DNA from: Clostridia bacterium
GTDB lineage: Bacteria > Bacillota > Clostridia > Peptostreptococcales > Acidaminobacteraceae
Direction: 5' to 3'
Length of the DNA: 64,000 nt
Assembly: GCA_016937975.1 (NCBI GenBank)
Contig: JAFGVN010000113.1
Location: 1 to 64,000 of the forward strand
This document shows, in pieces, positions 58,375 to 64,000 of this stretch; position 1 is the first letter of the stretch, and each line of letters begins with the position of its first letter. Position numbers and translations under genes: made by a program. The notes below the pieces were generated by a model, which worked only from the letters and a program-made list of their open reading frames with translations, was not told the origin of the DNA and made no database searches.

Positions 58375-59173
58375 AAATGACTTCAGTACTGAGCATATTT
58401 GTAATATTTTTCAAGATGCAGATCTGTTCCAAATAATCCTCAAACTTTTGATACCAGTTGTCACCTTTTAAAAAGGGATACTGCACTTCAATGACAATGG
58501 AACCTTTATAGCCTATGTTAATCAAGTAGGCAAGAGATTTCAAATAATCCGTATTACCATAAATTAAAGGATGATGATCACTTTTGTTCACATCATGGAT
58601 GTGTACATTCGTCACATGTTTTTCATAGGTATCTTCTAGAACATATTCACATTGATTCATAGCAACTTCATGTCCAATATCCCAACAATAATTTATGAGG
58701 TTTTGATGGAGAAGGGTGCTTAGCTCAAAATTTTGCGAGTTAACATTTTCAATGGCAAAAGTTAAGTCATATTGATAGATATGGACTATGGCATTGAGTT
58801 TTGAAATCAACTTCAAGGTTCTATAGTAAGAGTGTTCCCCAATTGGATGATGAACAGGATGAATGGTAATTTTTATGGTTTCCTTCATAATATCAGAAAG
58901 CTTCTGATAAAAAGTCAGGTATTCAGTTAACTTCTTATAATCATCATAGTGATTCATTATTTGATCATGGGCATGAATTTGCAATTTAAGATTCAAACCT
59001 TTCAAATGAGTCGCATATTCTGATAATCGAACACATTCCATAGGATGATCCAAATCTGCTTTGATTTCAAAACCATCCAGTAAAGAAAAACTATCGAATT
59101 TTTTCAAGGTTTGCATAATAAAATAAGGTTCAGAGAGTTGATGTATATTATAAATACTCAGTAGAAATTTCAT
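58373..59173 (-). CDS. Xylose isomerase-like TIM-barrel protein
   Basis: The protein has 266 residues and the sugar isomerase/AP endonuclease 2 barrel fold. Typical metal-ligand segments are present: IHPVHHPIGEHSYY, FAIENVNSQ (a metal Glu), CWDIGHEVAMN, NVHIHDVNKSDHHPL and IVIEVQYP. It may be a sugar epimerase or isomerase, and the substrate cannot be named. The ATG at 59173 follows AGGAGG. The reading from 59224 is longer but has no site. It has no operon partners. Confidence 0.82.
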   Translation of the reverse strand: MKFLLSIYNIHQLSEPYFIMQTLKKFDSFSLLDGFEIKADLDHPMECVRLSEYATHLKGLNLKLQIHAHDQIMNHYDDYKKLTEYLTFYQKLSDIMKETIKITIHPVHHPIGEHSYYRTLKLISKLNAIVHIYQYDLTFAIENVNSQNFELSTLLHQNLINYCWDIGHEVAMNQCEYVLEDTYEKHVTNVHIHDVNKSDHHPLIYGNTDYLKSLAYLINIGYKGSIVIEVQYPFLKGDNWYQKFEDYLEQICILKNITNMLSTEVI

Positions 59174-59330
59174 AGGACCTCCTTGATTATGAGTTGATTG
59201 TATAACAGCAAAGTTAAGTTTCAAGGTAATTTTTTAAAATTTAACATAGACCTGTAACTCTTAATGAAGGTTTAATAGGAACTTTACATTGATATAATAA
59301 TTAAAGCATAAACTGTATTCTGGAAAGGAG

Positions 59331-59349
59331 ATATGATACGTTATCATAT
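59331..59349 (+). promoter_or_regulatory. Hairpin between Shine-Dalgarno and start codon
   Basis: ATATGATA (59331-59338), CGT and TATCATAT (59342-59349) form a perfect 8-bp hairpin. It lies between AAGGAG (59325-59330) and the ATG at 59358. With the hairpin folded, only 8 nt remain between the binding site and the ATG, the normal distance; unfolded they are 27 nt apart. Confidence 0.65.
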
Positions 59350-59374
59350 TTTAGTTTATGGAATTATTAGATAA
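59333..59374 (+). CDS. Possible 13-residue leader peptide
   Basis: An ATG at 59333, close to AAGGAG (only 2 nt away, which is short), opens a 13-codon frame ending at TAA 59372-59374. It overlaps the start of the EAL-GGDEF gene by 17 nt in another frame. The peptide (MIRYHILVYGIIR) could couple translation to the main gene, but the hairpin explanation is at least as good. Confidence 0.25.
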   Translation: MIRYHILVYGIIR

Positions 59375-61142
59375 GAATGAGATTAATCCTGGAATGGTTT
59401 TAGAGTTTCAAACCTTACTCCAAAAAGGACAAATAACAACCCTTTATCAACCCATAGTCGATATTGGAAATGGTAATATTCTAGGCTATGAAGCTTTAAG
59501 TAGAGGACCAGAAAATTCCTTGTTAAATTCACCTTTGGTATTGTTGTCCATTGCAGAACTTTTAAACAAAACATGGGAACTGGAAAGACTGCTTCGTATT
59601 AAAGCCTTAGAGAATGCCACTTTTACAGATCAATACTTGCTTTTCTTAAATGTAGATCCCAATGTCATTAAAGATCAAAAATTTAAATCGGGTTTCACGA
59701 AAGAGAACTTAAGAAAAATGAATATATCACCAGGTGCAATTGTTTTGGAACTTACGGAAAGGTCGGCTATTAATCATTATGAAGATTTCAAAAATGTGCT
59801 TAAACATTATACCAATCAGGGCTATAGCATCGCCATAGATGATGCAGGTTCAGGTTACTCTGGGTTAAAAACTTTATATGAAGTTTATCCCAAATATATG
59901 AAAATTGATATGGATTTCATTAGGAATATCAATAGTGATACCTTTAAGCAAGCCATTGTTAAAGCCTTAATTGAAACTGCAAAAATTGCTAATATCAAGA
60001 CCATAGCAGAAGGAATTGAAACCCCTGAGGAATTAAGAACCTTAATCCGTTTAGGTGTAGATTATGGACAAGGTTATTATATTCAAAGACCAAAACAAAG
60101 TATTGAATCCATTTCTGAAAACGTCTTGGATTTAATTTGGCAAGAAAATAATTTGATTAATCAAGTGAATACCTACAGTGAATCTTATCATTATATTCAT
60201 CATGTCATGGATGATGTAGTTTCCTTTGATAAAAGTGCTTCTTGTAAGGAAGTCTACGACTTTTTAAATGCACAAAATGGTACCAGTGTTTGTGTCACTT
60301 CAGGTGGTTTTCCTTTAGGAATCGTAACCTTAAATATGATTAATAAAGTATTTGGTAGACAATATGGCTATTCTGTTTACTCACACAGACCTATCGAGTT
60401 AATTATGAATACACAACCCTTAATGGTGGATTATTATTTGCCAGTGCATGCAGTGGCTAAAAAAGCATTAAATCGATCCAATGAGCATCTTTATGAGGAT
60501 ATCATCGTTCTTAAAGGGGCGCAATACGCCGGCATTGTCACCATGAAAAGAATTCTCGACTATGCCATTAACTATGAAAAAAACTATGCAAAAGAGCTGA
60601 ATCCCTTGACTTCGCTTCCGGGAAATGTCATCATAAATCGTGTTTTACAAGGTCTTGTGAAATCCAATCATAATGCCAGTATCATTTATGCAGACTTGGA
60701 CAACTTTAAAGCCTACAATGATGTGTATGGCTTTGAAAAAGGGGATCAGGTGATTAAATTAACAGCATCCATTTTAGAGCGATGTGTTAAAAAACATGCA
60801 CCTTATACAACCTTTGTAGGTCATATTGGTGGAGACGACTTTATTGTAGTTAACAATGGGGATTATGAAATGTCATCTCTTTTATGTTCTGAAATAGTCA
60901 GTGCCTTCGATGAGGAAATCATTAAATATTTCGATGAGAAAGATCTTAAAAATAATTATATTACTACTGTGGATCGGTTTAATACCATGAGAAAACATGG
61001 TATAACATCTATTTCCCTAGGTGGTATTATAGGGAGTGTGGGTAAGTTTCAAGACGTTCAAAGTGTTAGTGCAGAGTTGAGTCTTATGAAAAAGGAAGCC
61101 AAAAAAATTGAAAAAAGTCATTTTGTCTTAAATACTGTCTAA
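59358..61142 (+). CDS. EAL-CBS-GGDEF cyclic di-GMP protein
   Basis: The protein has 594 residues. The EAL domain (about 20-260) has YEALSR, LELTER, AIDDAGSGYS and QGYYIQRP. A CBS-pair region (about 290-415) has VTSGGFPLGIVTL and HLYEDIIVLKGAQYAGIVTM. The GGDEF domain (about 420-590) has YADLDNFKAYND and the active site GGDDF. An RxxD I-site is not evident before GGDDF. Either domain could be active, and the CBS pair may sense an adenine nucleotide. An in-frame stop lies directly upstream, so the start must be at or after 59358. Confidence 0.92.
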   Translation: MELLDKNEINPGMVLEFQTLLQKGQITTLYQPIVDIGNGNILGYEALSRGPENSLLNSPLVLLSIAELLNKTWELERLLRIKALENATFTDQYLLFLNVDPNVIKDQKFKSGFTKENLRKMNISPGAIVLELTERSAINHYEDFKNVLKHYTNQGYSIAIDDAGSGYSGLKTLYEVYPKYMKIDMDFIRNINSDTFKQAIVKALIETAKIANIKTIAEGIETPEELRTLIRLGVDYGQGYYIQRPKQSIESISENVLDLIWQENNLINQVNTYSESYHYIHHVMDDVVSFDKSASCKEVYDFLNAQNGTSVCVTSGGFPLGIVTLNMINKVFGRQYGYSVYSHRPIELIMNTQPLMVDYYLPVHAVAKKALNRSNEHLYEDIIVLKGAQYAGIVTMKRILDYAINYEKNYAKELNPLTSLPGNVIINRVLQGLVKSNHNASIIYADLDNFKAYNDVYGFEKGDQVIKLTASILERCVKKHAPYTTFVGHIGGDDFIVVNNGDYEMSSLLCSEIVSAFDEEIIKYFDEKDLKNNYITTVDRFNTMRKHGITSISLGGIIGSVGKFQDVQSVSAELSLMKKEAKKIEKSHFVLNTV

Positions 61143-61158
61143 CAGTATTTTTTTTTTC
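61130..61158 (+). terminator. Terminator overlapping the EAL-GGDEF stop codon
   Basis: AAATACTGT (61130-61138) pairs with ACAGTATTT (61142-61150), followed by a long T run. Confidence 0.88.
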
Positions 61159-61208
61159 ACATGCATTTCACATGCCTTTATTATTTTATAATTAAGGAGG
61201 CGGTAATT

Positions 61209-62651
61209 ATGAAAAAGATATTAGTATTTATATTAATTTTTAGTTTAGTAACAAGTGCAGTTGTGATTGCAGATCATGAAGAAGGAGATCCTGAATTCTG
61301 GTTCTTTAAATGGATCCATGATTATTTCATTCATGAAAACCAAAAGGAATTGTCAAACCAACCTATGAATCCATTATATCCAAGCAGTCCAATGATTCAG
61401 AATCCCCCTGAGAGAAAAGAGAACACAAAACAAGATAGCACAAGGGATCAAATGGGTATACATGAAGCAAATACAACTTTAACTGTAAAAACAGCCAATG
61501 AAATGGAAGAACTTTATTTGTCGACAATTAATAAGTCAGCATCAATTATGGGTTATCCTATTGTGGATACCAATCAAAATTCCTTCTATGACAATTATAA
61601 TGAAATCAAAGAGCCAAGTGAAACGAGTGCTTTTTATGGTCAAGACGCTACTTATAAAGGTTTTGAATTTAGTTACTCAGATAATTTAGATGGTACAGTT
61701 ACAGATTTGACTACGGGTTTGATGTGGCAACAAGATCCAGGTGAAAAAATGACTTGGCAAGAAGCTGTGGAAAGAGCAAATGATTTTAGCTTGGCAGGTT
61801 ATGATGACTGGAGACTTCCAACCATAAAGGAATTATATTCCTTGATTCAATTTAGCGGTGTGACTGGACAAAATGCAGAGAATTCCATTCCTTATATTGA
61901 TACCGATTATTTTGTGTTCTATTATGGAGATAAAACCGGTGAAAGGTTTATAGATGCACAGTTTGCTTCAAGCACCATCTATGATAGTGATACCATGAAC
62001 AATAATGCTACTGTATTTGGCGTCAATTTTGCAGATGGAAGAATTAAAGGTTATCCAGTGGAAAAAACCTTTTATGTTCTTTATGTGAGAGATAATCTGA
62101 ATTATGGAGAAAACTTATTCGTAGACAATGAAGACGGTACTATTTCAGATTTAGCAACAAACTTAATGTGGACCAAAGAGGACAGTGGTGCTTATTTAGA
62201 TTTTGGCGGCATGACATGGGAAAAAGCTTTGGCATTTGCAGAAGGATTTGAATATGCAGGTTATGAGGATTGGCGTCTTCCAAATGCCAAAGAATTACAA
62301 AGTATAGTGGATTACAATTATAGTCCTGATACAACAAATTCAGCTGCCATTGACCCACTGTTTTCTGCAACAGAAGTTGAGAATCTCATGGGTGCGGTGG
62401 ATTATCCCTATTACTGGACCAGTACAACACATCTCGATGGAAAAGTTCTTGGGTCTAGTGCAGTTTACATCTCTTTTGGAGAAAGTCTAGGTGTCATGAA
62501 GGATACCTTCATGGATGTTCATGGGGCAGGTGCTCAGAGAAGTGATCCTAAAACAGATGACAATAATCAATATCCATCTGGAGGTTATGGTCCTCAAGGG
62601 GATGTGAGAATTGTAGATAATTATGTCAGATTGGTACGTGATATAGAATAA
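61209..62651 (+). CDS. Secreted protein with two DUF1566 (Lcl C-terminal) domains
   Basis: The protein has 480 residues. A signal peptide (MKKILVFILIFSLVTSAVVIA) is followed by a low-complexity linker and two DUF1566 domains. The first (about 150-300) opens DNLDGTVTDLTTGLMW and contains GYDDWRLPTIKELYSL. The second (about 310-475) opens DNEDGTISDLATNLMW and contains GYEDWRLPNAKELQS, then YYWTSTT. The family includes the Legionella Lcl C-terminal part, which binds glycosaminoglycans. The role here is unknown. AGGAGGCGG precedes the ATG. The response-regulator gene follows 8 bp later. Confidence 0.85.
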   Translation: MKKILVFILIFSLVTSAVVIADHEEGDPEFWFFKWIHDYFIHENQKELSNQPMNPLYPSSPMIQNPPERKENTKQDSTRDQMGIHEANTTLTVKTANEMEELYLSTINKSASIMGYPIVDTNQNSFYDNYNEIKEPSETSAFYGQDATYKGFEFSYSDNLDGTVTDLTTGLMWQQDPGEKMTWQEAVERANDFSLAGYDDWRLPTIKELYSLIQFSGVTGQNAENSIPYIDTDYFVFYYGDKTGERFIDAQFASSTIYDSDTMNNNATVFGVNFADGRIKGYPVEKTFYVLYVRDNLNYGENLFVDNEDGTISDLATNLMWTKEDSGAYLDFGGMTWEKALAFAEGFEYAGYEDWRLPNAKELQSIVDYNYSPDTTNSAAIDPLFSATEVENLMGAVDYPYYWTSTTHLDGKVLGSSAVYISFGESLGVMKDTFMDVHGAGAQRSDPKTDDNNQYPSGGYGPQGDVRIVDNYVRLVRDIE

Positions 62652-62659
62652 GAGGTACT

Positions 62660-63328
62660 ATGATTAAAGTATTAATAGTAGATGATGAAATAGGTATTCG
62701 AATGCTCATTCAAGATTATTTGGAAAATGAAGGTTTTAGCACGGTTCTTGGTAAGAACGGTGCTGAAGCCATTTCTATACTTGAAAATAACAGTGATATC
62801 GACTTGATGATTCTGGATGTTAAAATGCCTGAAATGGACGGTTTTGAGACTTTAGAATACATAAGATCATTTTCTCAAATTCCTGTTTTGTTTTTAACTG
62901 CACTTGGAGAATCCTATCAAGAAGTCAAAGGTCTTAAATTAGGAGCCGATGATTATATTAAGAAGCCATTTACCTATGATGTTTTAATGGCAAGAATACA
63001 ATTGGTTCTTAGAAAAAATAATTTACTTCAAACCTACGTGTATGAGAATTTAAAAGTAGAAAATCATACCCCCGCTGTTTACATTCAAGATAACATGATC
63101 AAATTGAGAAAAATGGAATGGCGCTTGTTGATTTATTTAATGCAGCATATGGGCCAAACTTTAACGCGAGAACAACTGATTAATGAGGTTTGGGGATATG
63201 ATTTTGAAGGTGATCCAAGAACTTTGGATACTCATATTAAAACCTTAAGGCAAAAATTAGGTGAGTATAGTCAATGTATAGAAACGGAAAGGGGCATAGG
63301 TTACCGATTTGAAAAAAACTTTTCTTAA
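62660..63328 (+). CDS. OmpR-family response regulator
   Basis: The protein has 222 residues. The receiver domain (about 1-115) has VLIVDDEIGIR, the phosphoacceptor Asp53 in LMILDVKMPEMDGFETLEYI, FLTALGES and the switch lysine in DDYIKKPF. The C-terminal winged helix (about 125-220) ends LDTHIKTLRQKLGEYSQCIETERGIGYRFE. It is followed by, and overlaps, the histidine kinase gene. It may be co-transcribed with the secreted DUF1566 protein. Confidence 0.95.
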   Translation: MIKVLIVDDEIGIRMLIQDYLENEGFSTVLGKNGAEAISILENNSDIDLMILDVKMPEMDGFETLEYIRSFSQIPVLFLTALGESYQEVKGLKLGADDYIKKPFTYDVLMARIQLVLRKNNLLQTYVYENLKVENHTPAVYIQDNMIKLRKMEWRLLIYLMQHMGQTLTREQLINEVWGYDFEGDPRTLDTHIKTLRQKLGEYSQCIETERGIGYRFEKNFS

Positions 63329-64000
63329 AAAAATGATGTTTACTTTTTCTTTGACATTTCTTTTTTTGCTACTTCTCTTGCAAGGTGCGTTTTATCTCTT
63401 CGTTGATGATTTTTACGTTGCAATCAATCACAGAAAGATGATTGAATCTGCCAACGATTATCCAAGATTAGTTGAGGCGTATGGTCCTGCAATTGCAATT
63501 GAACGCCTTTCAAGTACAAGTGGTTTTCAAGTGAATATTATAAAGGATTTTGAATTAATGCAGCAACAATTCCTTAAAGGGATTGTTTTGAAGGATATGA
63601 AACCTATTCAGTTTTTTGAAACAGAAGAGCATTTGATTGTTATTAAGAAAATGACTGTCCATGATTTTTTAGTACTGATAAAACCCATGGGGTTAGCTCA
63701 AGAAGCTACTGGCATATTTCAAAGATTTATGGTGTATGCCTCCTTAGGACTATATTTGATTGGCAGTTTTTTTATATATCTTTTCAGTAAAAGAATAAGC
63801 CAACCACTGAAAAGAATGAATGAACATACAAAATCAATTGCTCAGTTATCCTTCCAAGAGGATTTGGAAATAAGATCAGAAGATGAACTGGGTGAGTTGG
63901 CAAATTCGATTAACATTATGTCTAATCGTTTGAATAAAGTTTATGGAGATTTAAAGGATACCCTAGAAGAAGAACGAGAAATGGAAAGGTTAAGAAGACA
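63309..64000 (+). CDS. Sensor histidine kinase, cut by the window end
   Basis: The visible 230 residues include a first membrane segment (FTFSLTFLFLLLLLQGAFYLFV), an extracellular sensor of about 110 residues, a second membrane segment (YASLGLYLIGSFFIYLF) and a HAMP domain (RISQPLKRMNEHTKSIAQ). The window ends in the coiled coil that precedes the histidine-phosphotransfer region, so no catalytic motif can be seen. A TTG at 63309 with AAAGGGG upstream, 20 bp inside the response-regulator gene, and an ATG at 63333 without a site are both possible starts. Confidence 0.85.
   Translation, partial: MKKTFLKKMMFTFSLTFLFLLLLLQGAFYLFVDDFYVAINHRKMIESANDYPRLVEAYGPAIAIERLSSTSGFQVNIIKDFELMQQQFLKGIVLKDMKPIQFFETEEHLIVIKKMTVHDFLVLIKPMGLAQEATGIFQRFMVYASLGLYLIGSFFIYLFSKRISQPLKRMNEHTKSIAQLSFQEDLEIRSEDELGELANSINIMSNRLNKVYGDLKDTLEEEREMERLRR

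Overview
The window is AT-rich DNA from a low-GC Firmicute, most probably an anaerobic member of class Clostridia. Support comes from the gene families: a sufCBDSU cluster, a SigI/RsgI pair, an ECF sigma factor with an RsiV-like anti-sigma factor, a purine riboswitch on an xpt/BMP-transporter operon, a HypD-type glycyl radical enzyme (oxygen-sensitive chemistry), strong AGGAGG ribosome binding sites and SigA-like promoters. I could not assign a genus. There are no rRNA or tRNA genes, no intact transposase, no CRISPR array and no prophage. This looks like ordinary chromosome with dense, mostly intact genes.

Layout, 1-24 kb: a small membrane protein; an ECF sigma/anti-sigma pair; an M42 peptidase; a decayed GNAT pseudogene; a minus-strand purine salvage operon (riboswitch, xpt, then a BMP-type nucleoside ABC transporter); the Fe-S assembly operon sufCBDSU with a DUF302 gene; a patatin, an MFS carrier and a PfkB kinase; a secreted GH8 glycosidase flanked by two AAAGCGCTTT operators; and a MerR-controlled three-gene unit.

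24-48 kb: an AraC regulator divergent from a GH13 enzyme; an unclassified HTH regulator; a PatB aminotransferase, an HD-GYP phosphodiesterase and a peroxiredoxin-like gene; a DppA-like peptidase; zinc uptake (znuA, znuCB) with a Fur-family regulator; a run of housekeeping genes (5-FCL, PgeF, nitroreductase, YbaK, PduO-type adenosyltransferase, an APH-fold kinase); SigI with an RsgI whose ectodomain carries repeats; a Crp/Fnr-methyltransferase-polyferredoxin/FMN-binding operon; a response regulator with an HD-GYP output; and a split LysO lysine exporter.

48-64 kb: a membrane rhodanese; a cold-shock protein; a TetR-controlled ABC-2 exporter with three operators at exact 34-bp spacing; a likely hydroxyproline operon (Xaa-Pro peptidase, GRE activase, HypD, XRE-cupin regulator); a TIM-barrel protein; an EAL-CBS-GGDEF protein whose ribosome binding site is separated from its start by a perfect hairpin; a secreted double-DUF1566 protein; and a two-component system whose kinase runs off the window end.

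The most unusual signals are cis-acting: the structured ribosome binding sites at 59325-59358 and 38891-38932, the TetR operator array, the purine riboswitch with an enlarged J3/1, and several regulator-adjacent palindromes. Among proteins, the RsgI ectodomain repeats, the NapH-like/FMN-binding fusion and the activase with a reduced ferredoxin insert deserve a second look. I found no strong case for a wholly new multi-gene system.
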